Below, piece by piece: positions 1 to 64,000 of a DNA stretch of 64,000 bases. The stretch comes from Hermodice carunculata (lineage: Eukaryota; Annelida; Polychaeta; Eunicida; Amphinomidae): assembly GCA_964020975.1 (NCBI GenBank), contig OZ026626.1, positions 10,855,060 through 10,919,059 on the forward strand, in the 5' to 3' direction. A model generated the notes under the pieces. That model saw only the letters and a program-made list of their open reading frames with translations. It was not told the origin of the DNA and did not search any database. How positions within the stretch are numbered: the stretch's first letter is position 1; the number at the start of each line of letters is the position of its first letter. A program made the translations under genes and the position numbers.

Positions 1-1090
1 TATGTGGGTCTTTGTATACACACAGATACAATGGCCCAGTGCTGACAAAATTATCATTTCTGGAATTTTTGCAGAAACATATTTATAGAGGGAGAAAAGG
101 GCAGAGGCAGAAGAACTTTTTCAGTGCCAAAGTAGCTTTTTCACTCAGCATTTAATACTAAATGAATACTCAAGGCTGGAGATGCCTTTACAAAATGTCC
201 TACCACTAGTCTGTATTATTGTGAACAGGAACGTATATGTGTACATTCTACCTGCAGTGAACTGTTTTGCTTTGTTTTGCATTTTGGTGACTACTACTAC
301 TGTGATTTTTTGTATGCAGGGTACAAATCTGAAGCATGTGTACAGCTTCTCTGTTAATTGGGTAACTTTGTTCTTGTTTTGTCCTGTGTGTTTTGTAATA
401 ATTATACATTTTGTGTGTCACTACATGTTCTGGAGAACCCCTCGATTAGTGACATCTCGATGTACTATAGGGTGATCCAGTTGAAATAAATATGGTTCAA
501 GTAAACATCAGGGCTGTCCAGGTGAAATAAATATGTTGACAGTGCTATGAGCGTGCCAACATTGAGGCTATCAAGCAGGTTGGCTGTGGTTGTTTTACAC
601 ACATCAAGTGGTTTATAATCAAAGTTAATATGTTTACAATGTGATGGACATCAGTGACAACTGACACATCATGAACACAGGCAACAGAGAACTGTTTGGC
701 TGATAGGGTGATTACAGTGTTTAACACCCCTGTCTCTGTGCAATGGGGCGTGGCCAGAGCTCATCACCAAGTCTGCTGTCCCTTTGTGCTGACCTCTGAC
801 AGTGTGCCAACAGGTGGCTCTGGTGTCAGGGGCATTGGGTGTGAAAAACACCCCATGGCACAAGTGACCACAGGGTGATAGAGAACAATGGGAGGGTAAT
901 TTGGCTGACATCAAAGGCAGGCAGGCAGTGTGGGCTGACACATGAGACATGCTGCCTAACTGGAGAAAGTTGAACATTGGGGGGAGTTTGGGTCAAAGGC
1001 AAGCTGCCAGGTGGGTCACAATGAGGCAGAGTTACAGCTGCTGGGGGCTGAGTGTTGAGATGAGACAAGCTGGCAGGAGGGTCTGACCTG
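1..1090. other. 5' flank, no gene recognised
   Basis: No convincing coding sequence is seen. A segment around 340-540 resembles 59,940-60,400: both have a CCTGTGTGTT-like run, then GAGAACCCC, GATTAGTG, ATGTACTA and TATAGG in the same order, so it is probably a dispersed repeat tail. A hydrophobic open frame at 182-475 lacks any family resemblance and looks accidental. Confidence 0.4.
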
Positions 1091-1094
1091 TACT

Positions 1095-1100
1095 TATATA
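1095..1100 (+). promoter_or_regulatory. TATA box of the 116-aa gene
   Basis: A TATATA core inside ACTTATATACACCC lies 90-95 bases before the start codon at 1190. Normal spacing would put transcription start near 1125-1130 and give a 5' leader of about 60 bases. The single TATA element fits a short intronless gene. Confidence 0.55.
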
Positions 1101-1189
1101 CACCCTACACACAGGAGGCAGGCATTGCAGTCTACTGTTCTACACTGACAAGATCACTGGTTACCAAAGCAGCTATATCTCATCACGCC

Positions 1190-1540
1190 ATGGCAGACTT
1201 TGCAGCAGCCAATTTCATGACCACCGAGACTCTCTTCAACAAAGCTTGTGAACAGATCCGACTCTTCAACAACAAGTTAGACGACTTGGAGGTGCGGGTG
1301 GGACGTGCCCAGGAGGAGGGGCGCAGATCATTCCTGTACAGTCTACGCATCAAGATAGCTGTGATTGAGGGGGTGCGTAACATGATGTGCGAGTATGCAT
1401 CCAGGATGGCAGAGAAGTTGATCCAGACCCAAGTCCAGATGTTGGCCAGATCGGGGGACAACGCGGAAGACGAGAACACGTCTGATGACAGCAGTGACTA
1501 TGACAGCGATGCTGTGGATGTGCAGATGGACACCTGCTGA
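1190..1540 (+). CDS. Small intronless gene, helical N-terminal half and acidic tail, 116 aa
   Basis: An uninterrupted 116-codon frame starts at an ATG in strong Kozak context (CGCCATGG). Residues ~12-90 look alpha-helical with heptad-like leucines (ETLFNKACEQIRLFNNKLDD, then a basic stretch RSFLYSLRIKIAVIEGVRNM). The last ~25 residues are acidic and serine-rich (DDSSDYDSD). No signal peptide or membrane segment is seen. A TATA box lies about 90 bases upstream, and an ATTTATTTA motif about 310 bases after the stop. Short length, no intron, TATA promoter and an AU-rich element resemble immediate-early genes, but that is only inference. I do not recognise the family and assign no function. Codon use and side-chain pattern make it more convincing than any other short frame here. 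Confidence 0.72.
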   Translation: MADFAAANFMTTETLFNKACEQIRLFNNKLDDLEVRVGRAQEEGRRSFLYSLRIKIAVIEGVRNMMCEYASRMAEKLIQTQVQMLARSGDNAEDENTSDDSSDYDSDAVDVQMDTC

Positions 1541-2620
1541 ACGGCTTTCAGTCATGGAGAAGTCTGTGTGACCAGAGCCTGCCAACAGACACACTACATA
1601 ACCCAAAGGCTCTTTTCAGAGCCAACCATCCCTCCCAAAAGAATGGTTTTAATGCTCTTGGTATCAGAGATGGATATTTTTTCTAAAAAAACCCCAAACA
1701 TATACCCTATCAAAATTTTGACGTGTGTATCATCTCATAAAGGTGAAGTAAAGCTTTCATCTTATTCTAAAAAACATTTGCCTGCTCAGTAGTATCAGGA
1801 CCTCAATGGAAACACATTTGGTGATTTCTTGACTTTAAATAGCAGTAAATATTCTTTATTTATTTAAAAAAAAAGTGAAATGTCAGTAAACATGGAGATT
1901 GGTCTGTTGAGCAGGCAAGTGCATGACATACATTTTACTATAAATAAGTCATTGGTGCCATTTGGACTTGATGCCCCCCCCCCCCCACACACACACACTG
2001 GTTGTCTAATGGCTTGACTATAAGCCAAAACACTGACCTCTGTGCTTTGGGGTCCCCTGTTGCCTGGAAAGACATACTCAGCAAGGGTGCTAAGTACCTT
2101 GCTGGGGGTGGGGGTTGGTGGGTAGGGAGGCCAGTAAAAGGTTGTTTTACAGGCAAGGGTGCCACACCATTGGGCTCCATGTAGGGCACTCTGAGAGCAC
2201 TATGAGGCTGGACCTGGTCTCAGCTACACTTGGTTATGCCACTTTTGCGTTGTACCATTGGGTTGTCCAGCCTTGCCTGCAAAGCAGACCAAGTTCTGTG
2301 TTAATTTCTCTGCTACACTTGCGAAGTAGACATGACAGGGAGCTTGGGTCTGTTTGAGAGGCAATGTCCAGCTATCTGTGCAATGTTTGTTACGATAATA
2401 TATATATCTCAAAAATGAGATTTTGCTCAAATTTGGTACACAAGGTGTCTCATGAGGTGATATGAACTGCATAGATTTCTGGTTGACTGCATCCCCCTTT
2501 CCATCTTTTTGACTTGATAAGTGACCAGTATATGTCAGGTATCCAGCAATGTTTGGTGACAGACTGCATGGTCCTCCAAGGTGTCAATGGATCACAATGA
2601 ACCCACTGTGCAGTGGGAAA
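1541..2620. other. 3' flank of the 116-aa gene
   Basis: This stretch contains the likely 3'UTR, with an AU-rich ATTTATTTA at about 1856-1865. No canonical AATAAA is obvious before 1,950. A poly-C run followed by CA repeats lies at 1,975-2,000. No further gene is seen. Confidence 0.4.
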
Positions 2621-2666
2621 AATGCCTGTGTTTGCACACAGACTTTTCGTTTTTCCTCAAATACTT

Positions 2667-2670
2667 ATTT

Positions 2671-2761
<91 letters not shown>
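2667..2761. repeat. (TTTC)n microsatellite
   Basis: About 23 perfect TTTC units. Open frames of FLSF/KERK repeats over it are artefacts. Confidence 0.97.
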
Positions 2762-4205
2762 GAATTTTGTCCTCAGTTTTTTTTCTGACACTGTTGTTCA
2801 GCAAAGTCCCAAACTTGCATGATGACTGACCCAGTTGTGAAATTAAGCACCTGGCTTTGAAAAGGCATCATGTTGCAAATTAGGGCCATGTGAAATGTTA
2901 AATGTTGAATATTTTCAAAACTATTGAAGGTATAGGTACCATTTCAACTTTCATTTACAGGTTTTTACCATAGGAGCATCCAGTGGACCACTAACAAAGT
3001 TGTAGAATTATAATTTATGCTAATTAGGGGCATGTAAAGTTTAAATGTTGAATGTCTGTAGAATTATTACAGGTAGAAGTGCTATTCCAACTCTAATATA
3101 TAGGTCTGTGGTATAGGCACATCCAATGAACCATAAACAAAAGTCTTAATATATTATTAGGGTAACTAGGGGAACTGAAAAGTTTAAATGTTGAATGTCT
3201 GTATAATTATTACAAGTAAAAGTGCCATTCCAACTCTAATATATTGGTCTGTGGTATAGGCACATCCAATGAACCATAAACAAAAGTCATAATATATATG
3301 TTATGCTAATCAGGAGAACTGAAAAGATTAAATTGTTGAATATACACTGTATCTTAACTGTTATCGATATAAGTGCCATTCCAACTTTAATTTATAGGTT
3401 TTTGCTCTATGCGCATCCAATGAACTACATTGTGCGAGCGAAAGTTGTAGAATTACAAATTTATGCTAATTGGGGTACTCTTGAAAATCTTCAAAATGAT
3501 TAAAGGGAGATGTACCATTAACACTTTGAAAAACTTCACAGTTTTTTGCTATAGGCACATCCAATTGATCTCTACCAAAAGTTGCAGAATTTTGATATGC
3601 AAATTAGGAGAATATACAAAATTAAGATATACAACAATTTTATGACTATAAGAGATGGAGGTGTCATTGTGACTTCAATTAATCAGTTGGTAACATAACT
3701 CAATGCAATGAATTATGGACCAAAGGTTTAGCATTCAAATTTATGCAAATTCACAAAATTTAATCTTGAATATTCAACATCAAAATTGTTATAGATAGAG
3801 GTGCCATTCAAACTTCAACTGATAGGTTTGGGAAATAGCTGCATCCAATGAACAAAGAATTAAGGTTGTGACAGTTTGATTTATGCAAATCAAGCAAATA
3901 CACAAAATTCAAATCTTGATTAACTTCAGAACTATTATACATGTATACAGAGAACAATTCCAACTTAAATTTTTAGGTATGTGACGTAGCTCTATTCTTT
4001 GTGTCCATTTTAGACAGTTCAATAAATATTATTGTTGCTAGAGTTAAATAGATACTGAAGAGGCAATCTTTAAAAGTTTCCCTGGCACACAGACAGATTA
4101 GCTGACAAGCAAATCTAGTTTCTCTGGTTGGTGTCTGTGATCTGCTTTTCATGGGTCACGATCTACCTATTTAAAGTGTGTGTGTCAACACACACTTTTC
4201 TGTTT

Positions 4206-4208
4206 TTC

Positions 4209-4251
<43 letters not shown>

Positions 4252-4410
4252 TCCTTCCTTCCTTCCTTCCTTCCTTCCTTCCTTCCTTCCTTCCTTCCTT
4301 CCTTCCTTCCTTCCTTCCTTCCTTCCTTCCTTCCTTCCTTCCTTCCTTCCTTCCTTCCTTCCTTCCTTCCTTCCTTCCTTCCTTCCTTCCTTCCTTCCTT
4401 TCTTTCTTTA
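4206..4410. repeat. (TTTC)n-(TTCC)n compound microsatellite
   Basis: About 11 TTTC units pass into about 37 TTCC units and then back into a few TTTC units. Confidence 0.97.
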
Positions 4411-5487
4411 CCAGCAAATTTGTCCGACACTTTTCTCGGACACTATTATACATAGAAATTCCAAACTTGGCATGATTGTACCTCCATACAAGGAGTTTGA
4501 TCGTTTTATACAGAGGAATGAAGATGTTTAAAATTATGCAAATTAGGGGCATTTGAAATTTTAAATCTTGAATATCTTCAAAAGGATAATAGATAGAGAT
4601 GTCATTCCAACTTCTGCTAAGGGGTTATTGACCATTGCACATCCAGTGAATTCAAACCAAAAATGTAACAATTTAAATTATGCTAATTAGCAGCATTTTA
4701 AATTTTAAAACTTGAATATCTTCAAAACTATTATAGATAAAGATGTCATTTCAACTTTACTAAGGGGTTGTTGAACATTGCGCATGTTATGAATCTAAAA
4801 CAAAAGTTGTAGCAATTTAAATTATGCTAATTAGCAGTATTTGAAATTTTAAATCTTGAATATCTTTGACAATATAACAGATAGAGATGTCATTCCAACT
4901 TCTTGTAGGGGGTTGTTGACCATTGCACACCTAATGAATTACAAATAAAATTTGTAGCAATTTAAATTATGCTAAATAGCACTATTAGAAATTTTAAATC
5001 TGAAATAACTTCAAAGCAATAAAAGATAGAGACGCCATTCCAACTTCTACCCCTTTGTTATGGAATAGTTGTACATTGCCATACTAATATGCTTGAAGAC
5101 ACACACACTGATTTGCTATGCAGCAAATCATCTTTCTTAGTTAAAAACTTGTTTTTCCTTGTAACTTTTAACAGGTTTGATCTGATTTGTGCTAAATTGA
5201 GTTGACTAGATACAGATGTTTTTCTTGGCTAGCCAGGACGGCTGCAGTAGTTTGCATACTTGTGACAGCAGGGTTGTCCCTGAAGCTCTATAGCTTTATG
5301 GTCCTGTTAAGCTTTGATTTTAGCCGATAGTCATTGAGTTTTCCTGTTAAGCTATCTCAATTTCCTGTTCAATTTTTACCGTAAATCTTTCATTATTGAC
5401 TGAAATTTTGACGTTTTACTGTGTATCATAAGATAGTATATTAAAACAGCAGTAAAATTTGCATGTATGTATGTCAAAAATAAGTTA

Positions 5488-5665
5488 CAGTGGTACCTGC
5501 TGTTTGAGACCACCTCTACAGCCTACAAAAATCGGTCTCATACTGCAGGTGGTCTTAAATTGAAGGTATATTCAACAAGAAAATATAGCAAAGTGTCTTG
5601 AAAGAACGGTCTTAAAAAGACATGCGGTCTGAAATTGGAGGTGGTCTTTAGAGCAGGTACCACTG
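5488..5665. mobile_element. 178-bp TIR MITE (CAGTGGTACCTGC family), copy 1
   Basis: The element starts CAGTGGTACCTGCTGTTTGA and ends in the inverted GAGCAGGTACCACTG. TA flanks both ends, as expected for a Tc1/mariner-type target duplication. The interior holds GGTCTTAAATTG blocks and no coding capacity. A second full copy of the same length lies at 31,547-31,724. Confidence 0.88.
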
Positions 5666-5781
5666 TACCTGTATTCAGTCTGCAATCAGAACTCTGTTTA
5701 GAACATTTTTGCTATTGTTGCTCACTACGTGGCGCTGTGGTTTCCTCGCTGTCGACAGGGAGAGCTGCCATGTCATTTTGT

Positions 5782-5949
5782 CAGTGGTACCTGCTATCTA
5801 CGACGGCCCCTAATGCCAGACAAAAGTGGTCACATATTGCAGGTGGTCTTCAATTGCAGGTAGATTTACAAAGAAACAAGTGTCTGGTATGGGTGGTCTT
5901 AAAAACTAATGTCTCTCATGAGAGGTGGTCTTTTGAGCAGGTACCACTG
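5782..5949. mobile_element. 168-bp TIR MITE, same family, diverged copy 2
   Basis: It has the same CAGTGGTACCTGCT start and GAGCAGGTACCACTG end as the 178-bp element, with TA at the right flank only and a slightly shorter interior. It lies only ~116 bases from copy 1 in the same orientation. Confidence 0.8.
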
Positions 5950-6490
5950 TAATTGTTTTCAGGCATGTGCTTGCTGTCTGCTGTGCTGTCTGTCATTTTT
6001 AGTTTAGTAAGTTTATTGACACTAAACATGGCAACCAAAGCAAGGACTACCACGCAGGCATCTATAACACATTTCTTAGACAAACCAAACTCCAAGTCAG
6101 GCAACGAACTCGATGCCAGATGAACAACCACATTTTCCAGGTGGGCAACCAACTGTTTGGCACAACCACAACTTCAAACAAACAACAAATTCTCCTTTAA
6201 ATAACTACATAGAAGGAGAAAATTACCAAGAATAGTTTATATTCATACAAAAATAAGAACAACCAAAGTAAAGTTACAAACGATTTTATTTGCGAAAATT
6301 GCAGTGAGATGGGAGATAATTGGCGTATTTTACTTACCAACTTAAAGATCAGTTCTAGAAGTTCAACAGAACTTGAAATAATTTAGACATTGGTTGTGTG
6401 ATAATCCTGACAGTGTGCTTCATTGAAAGGAAATGCACATGCTTCAGGTTAAGTCCAATTGTTATGCTTGTAAGCTCATCAGTTATTATC
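5950..6490. other. No gene recognised
   Basis: AT-rich sequence without convincing frames or tandem structure, lying between the MITE pair and the LINE fragment. Confidence 0.3.
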
Positions 6491-6494
6491 TTGG

Positions 6495-7080
6495 TTACTT
6501 GGTTGGAGGAACCCCTCAACCATCAGGTGGGGCTGTCAAATTTGTCTTAAAACTGTTGACGGACGCAGCAGAGACAGCGTCTTCAGGCAGACTGTTCCAT
6601 GGGGCCACCACTCTGTTGGAGAAGAAGTTCTTATGGACATCAGTTCTGGCATATTATTTTGCTAATTTCTTTTAGGATGTTGGAAGAAAGTACCTGAATC
6701 AGTGTTATAGTAATTGTTTAAATACTTGTAAGTCTTGCACCAATCTGTGTGCTGTCTCCTCTCTTGCAAAGATTCTAAATCAATATTGTGGGTGCATAAA
6801 TTGAGACACCTGCGTTTAACTTTTTATAGTAAATCTATGTCTTTTTGAAACACGGGCTCCATACGGGAGACCCATATTCTAAAATTGGCCTAATGACAGA
6901 CTTGTACAAAGTAGAGATCTTGTCTATGGTCGTGCCAGTAAAGCATCTTTTAATCATACCAATATGTTGAGTAGCTTTGTTGACAATGTTAACAATGTGT
7001 TTTCTGGGAGTAAGATTATCAGTAATAATCACTCCCAAACCCTTTTGTTTAGAGACCTGGGCAACCAACTGTTGCAAGCA
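6495..7080 (-). mobile_element. LINE (CR1/Jockey-like) ORF2 C-terminal fragment
   Basis: Read on the minus strand, three consecutive blocks match the end of non-LTR reverse transcriptase proteins. They are KGLGVIITDNLTPRKHIVNI...KSVIRPILEYGSPVWSP (7,077-6,840), then LESLQERRQHTDWCKTYKYL (~6,775-6,720), then DVHKNFFSNRVVAPWNSLPE...VNSFKTNL (~6,640-6,540). The reading frame shifts at least twice, so it is dead. No 5' part is present; it looks like a typical 5'-truncated insertion. Confidence 0.85.
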
Positions 7081-7084
7081 GTCA

Positions 7085-8136
7085 GCTTACATTATCTGTG
7101 CTTGGTTCCCTGCCACGTGGTGCTGCAGTACAATAGTCTGCCACTAGATGGGACAATATGTATAGTAATAATATTTTCTATGAATGTTTTTGCTTATTTT
7201 CTTTGGCAAGTGTTTTTAAAATTACGGAACTTTTTTTGACTAGTTGGAAATTATATATTTTTTAGAATAAATATGAAATAAAGTAATGAAAAGTGAAAAG
7301 TGAAAGAAGTATTCAAAGGTTTTAATGTGTAGTCTTAGATGTACAATATCATCCAAGAGCCATTTTTGGGGCCTAAAAAGTGTAGACTGATGTTTTGTAG
7401 TGAAAGGACAATATCACCTTCGCTAATAAATAAAACAAATAGTTCATTAAATAACTAATTATTTAAACGGTAAAACTAAATGCAACCCAGATAATTAAGC
7501 TTTATGTAAACCTGCACTTCTGGATCATAAATAAATAAAACAAATAAATAAAAGGAAAGTATCTTTGTGGGTTTTCAGATAATAACTTCGAGTATGTGCA
7601 TGGGCTTTTAAGATTAAGAATCTCACTGGGATGAAGTAAATAATTAAAGAAAGAAAAAGTGAATAAAGCTCAACATTCATTTTTTTTTCACAAAAATAGG
7701 CCTATATAATAAAGTGTGTGCATATTTTGTGACAATGTCAATTTTTAGGTATGACATTTTACACTACACACAAAGTAATGTTTAAAATGTTTAAAAATAA
7801 TTGTCCAATATCACATATTCACTATACTAGCCACAAACTTACCTCATGTAACATGTCAGACAACAGCTTTTCCTAGAAGAATGACAGACATAACATTTCC
7901 TTATTTTTTATTATTCTTTTTGATTGATTAATATTAAATTCCATTCCAATTACAGAGTAAAACTAACAAGCATTTTGCTGTCCCTCACTGCAAGCAATAA
8001 TCCCTGAAGACCTGTTGCGTGACCTACCTGCTACTGTCCCGAGCCATCAGCTGATTGTGCGTGTCACTGTCAAGTGAATCCATCGTCAACTTTATTTCAG
8101 AAGTACATTGAAGTTTTGGGTATTGCTGATGCTTCC
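7085..8136. other. AT-rich intergenic stretch
   Basis: A/T-rich sequence with AAATAAAT-type runs around 7,420-7,560. No frame, splice signal or repeat structure convincing enough to annotate. Confidence 0.3.
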
Positions 8137-9331
8137 CTTATTGGAAGCACTCACACTATGAAGGAAACATTCAATACTTTAATGGATTCAGCAAGTTAGA
8201 AGACGTGCCATCCCAAACGCCAGCCGAAATAAAGTAGTGAAGTTTGGGCATTTGCGGCTTGCTGTGACCTCCTAATAGAGTCGTAGAACAAATATCCCAC
8301 AGAAATGCAGGTGAAAGTTGACCCTAAAATTCCATAACAAGTTCACTTTATAATTTGAAAATTTTTTACAGACATTCAGGCAAACTTACAAGGGATACAC
8401 AACCACGAGATTAATAGGAATAGTTTCCATTTTCCCACATAAATCAGTCCACTTGATTCCACATTGATGAGCATATTCAGCATTGCTGGCAATGCAATCA
8501 GCGGATACCATTGATGACCCTCACCCTGCATTGAAGTTTTGCGCTTTGCCACTGGTGGCGCCAGGGGTTTTGAAAGTTGTGTATACTACACTAATTGTAA
8601 ATACACGCTGTTTGTTTCCATACTTTATGGCACTATTAGTAAATACACACTGTTTCTTTCCATTCTTGATAGCACTATCGGTATAAATACACACTGTTTC
8701 TTTCCATTCTTGATAGCACTATCGGTATAAATACACACTGTTTCTTTCCATTCTTGACAGCACTATTGGTATAAATACACACTGTTTCTTTCCATTCTTG
8801 ATAGCACTATCGGTATAAATACACACTGTTTCTTTCCATTCTTGACAGCACTATTGGTATAAATACACACTGTTTCTTTCCATTCTTGACAGCACTATCG
8901 GTATAAATACACACTGTTTGTTTCCATGCTTTATGGCACTATTTGTAAATACACAGTTTCCATTCTTGATAGCACTATCAGTATAAATACACATTGTTTG
9001 TTTCCATGCTTTATAGCACCATCAGTAAATACACAATTTGTAATGTTGATAACACAAGCCCAAAGTGAGACCACTTTGCTGTAATTTTGTTAGCACTCGG
9101 GTCAATCAGTGAGGGTTGCTACATGAGGGACAGAGCATACAAAACCCAAGACATGTGACTGCCATCCTGTGAGAGATTTGTTTATACGACTCTATTAGGA
9201 GGTCACAGCAAGCCGCAAATGCCCAAACTTCACTACTTTATTTGGCCTGTGTTTAGGATGGCATGTCTTCTAACTTGATGAATCCATTAAAGTATTGAAT
9301 GTTTCCTTCATGGTGTGAGTGCTTCCAATGG
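8137..9331. mobile_element. Long inverted repeat enclosing a minisatellite
   Basis: Arm 1 (8,137-8,294) and arm 2 (9,175-9,331) are inverted copies of about 158 bases, sharing GGAAGCACTCACACTATGAA, ACTTTAATGGATTCA and AAGCCGCAAATGCCCAAAC (in one orientation or the other). The ~880-base interior carries a ~44-bp tandem array. Sequence from inside the element (9,002-9,108) recurs just outside it at 9,334-9,440, so the structure has a partial tandem duplication. A minisatellite-bearing foldback or Helitron-like element is likely; there is no coding capacity. Confidence 0.72.
8590..9050. repeat. ~44-bp minisatellite
   Basis: About ten units of ATAAATACACACTGTTT plus CCATTCTTGATAGCACTAT at 44-base spacing, shorter toward the right end. 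The core TAAATACACACTGTTT is shared with the separate 43-bp array at 9,644-9,890. Confidence 0.9.
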
Positions 9332-9535
9332 GCATGCTTTATAGCACCATCAGTAAATACACAATTTGTAATGTTGATAACACAAGCCCAAAGTGAGACC
9401 ACTTTGCTGTAATTTTGTTAGCACTCGGGTCAATCATTCAGAGAACATTGCTATGTCAGACATTTATAGAGTTGCTACGTGAGGGACAGAGTATACAAAA
9501 CCCAAGACATGTGACTGCCATATTGTGTGTTTCAG

Positions 9536-62760
<53,225 letters not shown>

Positions 62761-63115
62761 GTATGGCATGATTGTGGTTGTAGTAGTCATGTCATGTGAA
62801 TGTAAACTGAAGTCATACATGTACAGAGTACTCTTGGTAAAATCAGAAGTACAATGGAATCTGGTGTTCAGGACCTCCCAAATGCCAGTGAAGAGTGGAA
62901 TTGTACAACAGATACAGAATAAAACTGAATCAATAGCTTTCTATGGCACCCTTTGGGGGCCAATGCACTAAGTAAAGCTATTGACCTGTAATGTGACGTC
63001 ATGATTAGTCTTATCTACAACTTTAAGTTACTGTTTTTTCTGTTTGATGAAATGTAAGTAAAACTTAAAGACAATTCACACCTGGGTGCCCTTGGGCTCT
63101 TTCTGCAATAAGGTG
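62761..63115. other. Intron with a hairpin-family relic
   Basis: A worn copy of the hairpin core lies at about 62,925-62,990 (GAATCAATAGCTTTCTATGG, GTAAAGCTATTGACC). Confidence 0.55.
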
Positions 63116-63345
63116 CTAACCCATAAAGCGCTGATTTAAGACCGAGTCAACAGCTTTTCTCAGGGCACTTTGCATGCAAAGTGCCCTGAGAAAAGCTGTT
63201 GACTAAGACTACATTTTGCTTTAGACTAGACTTGCTGGTATTTGAATGAAAGGTACCTTCATGAGGAATTTGAATTCTTTCACCATTATATGTTTAACGA
63301 TAGTGAGAAAACGACTCTAGCAGTGTTCAGCACTTTTAGGGTTAA
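63116..63345. mobile_element. TTAACC-TIR hairpin MITE with perfect internal palindrome, ~230 bp
   Basis: Ends CTAACCCATAAAGCGCTGAT and CAGCACTTTTAGGGTTAA are inverted. GTCAACAGCTTTTCTCAGGG, CACTTTGCATGCAAAGTG and CCCTGAGAAAAGCTGTTGAC form one uninterrupted 58-base palindrome. Confidence 0.88.
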
Positions 63346-63604
63346 GAAAGTGCCAGCAAGGAGCCACCTTGAACAGATGTGCAGTCTGTGATGGGAGGTG
63401 ATCTTCATGGTACATGACGCTGTCACACTGTCACTGCTTAGCATCAGGTACCTGTACCCATGATGCACTTCTCTGCAGATCTGTAAAATGACAGAACTAA
63501 AATCTTGTGTGGTCCTGATATTTAAACATTGTTGTGTGTGTGTGTGTGTGGGTTTCTCTATAGCTAGAATACATACAGACAGTTTATGTGACTTTATCAA
63601 CTAG

Positions 63605-63890
63605 CTCCCTCTTTATTTTGATCGAATGCCAATCACACCAACTCTTCAAATACATGATCAAAATATCAGACGACAGCAATTTTTTGTCACTTGAACAAAA
63701 CGTGTCTTTGCTACAAAATGTTTACGGCATGAAATAATACAGCTTCTTAATTCAACTCCCGAAAGTATAAAAGAGAAGGTATATACACATGGTTATGTTG
63801 GCTATTCAAACTATGTAAAGGAGAGATATATAATGCAGTATGAAGATTCCTGTAACATCCTGAATTGTTATATATGTAACTCAAATTAAA
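63605..63890 (+). pseudogene. Coding-like remnant of unknown family, ~90 codons, not intact
   Basis: One plus-strand frame reads like protein over most of its length: LYFDRMPITPTLQIHDQNIR near the start and YTHGYVGYSNYVKERYIMQY near the end, finishing with a C-x-x-x-x-x-C-x-x-C-like tail. I do not recognise it. It could be a decayed mobile-element or host gene piece; it is not intact. Confidence 0.35.
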
Positions 63891-64000
63891 TTATTCAAAC
63901 TCTAGCATCTTTAGAATAAAATGTAATATTGACCACTTTTCTATATAACCGTTATTGCTTTACATGTATGTAGGGTGGCACGCGTGATAGCGATCTATCA

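Larger units (their letters stand above)
2640..5110. repeat. Degenerate ~135-bp satellite-like array with embedded microsatellites
   Basis: About 15 diverged monomers share ATGCTAATTAGGGGCAT, AATCTTGAATATCTTCAAAA, GATGTCATTCCAACTT and GCACATCCAATGAA blocks in the same order at roughly 125-145-base spacing. Two monomer groups each start after a pyrimidine microsatellite (2,667-2,761 and 4,206-4,410), which is followed by a related ACACT...CCAAACTTG.CATGA segment. This points to duplication of a composite unit (microsatellite plus monomers). Confidence 0.75.

Noticed and set aside
182-475. 97-codon hydrophobic frame at the left edge
   Set aside because: Composition of T-rich DNA, no conserved motif; part of a segment repeated near 60 kb without coding.
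4128-4552. FLPS/KEGR repeat frames over pyrimidine microsatellites (also 2,549-2,822)
   Set aside because: Microsatellite artefacts.
8590-9050. CRISPR-like look of regular repeats at several places
   Set aside because: Units are contiguous tandem repeats without unique spacers, and the genome is eukaryotic.

Overview
This is a eukaryotic, animal nuclear window of low GC: introns with GT-AG junctions, long microsatellites, many minisatellites, MITE-like foldback elements and broken LINEs. Three repeat types suggest a mollusc, possibly a bivalve: elements ending in a GGCCCATGGGCC hairpin followed by CTTGTT, elements opening with a CCTTCGAAGAAGG-type palindrome followed by a GGTC microsatellite, and arrays rich in TGACCTTGACC/CCAAGGTCACA. 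The phylum call is inference from recalled repeat styles; no search was possible.

Layout. (1) 1.1-1.9 kb: a short intronless gene (116 aa, TATA box, strong Kozak context, AU-rich 3' flank) that I cannot name. (2) 2.6-5.1 kb: a degenerate ~135-bp satellite-like array holding two pyrimidine microsatellites. (3) 5.4-9.3 kb: MITEs, a LINE tail and a long inverted repeat. (4) 9.5-62.8 kb, plus strand: a large multi-exon gene encoding SFI1-type centrin-binding repeats (short helices with A/V-F-x-x-W cores). I place 15 exons between 9,536 and 34,043, a probable 17th at 62,670-62,760 and a tentative one at 55,766-55,849. Most junctions are phase 2 and neighbouring phases agree at every junction tested except one (20,907 to 23,033).

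(5) The last large intron of that gene (34-62.7 kb) carries three full-length intronless CYP4-type cytochrome P450 genes: one on plus (38,031-39,575) and two on minus (46,776-48,308 and 56,752-58,284). The two minus genes are about 97% identical and sit in a recent segmental duplication. Comparing the two duplicates exposes two later insertions with target-site duplications: a 726-bp hAT-like element just after the stop codon of one gene, and a 313-bp foldback element upstream of the same gene. (6) The same intron holds a ~2.1-kb composite repeat (442-bp higher-order period) for which an unoccupied paralogous site is visible nearby.

The most unusual pattern is that several minisatellites begin or end exactly at splice sites of the SFI1-like gene, and their units copy the splice junction. 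The clearest is a 39-bp unit repeated about 37 times, whose first unit is the last 30 bases of an exon plus its GTAAGATAG donor. The same arrangement recurs, with different units, at two more donors and at two to three acceptors. The SFI1-like protein would act at centrosomes or basal bodies with centrin; the P450s would be ER-membrane monooxygenases. I see no functional link between them beyond nesting.
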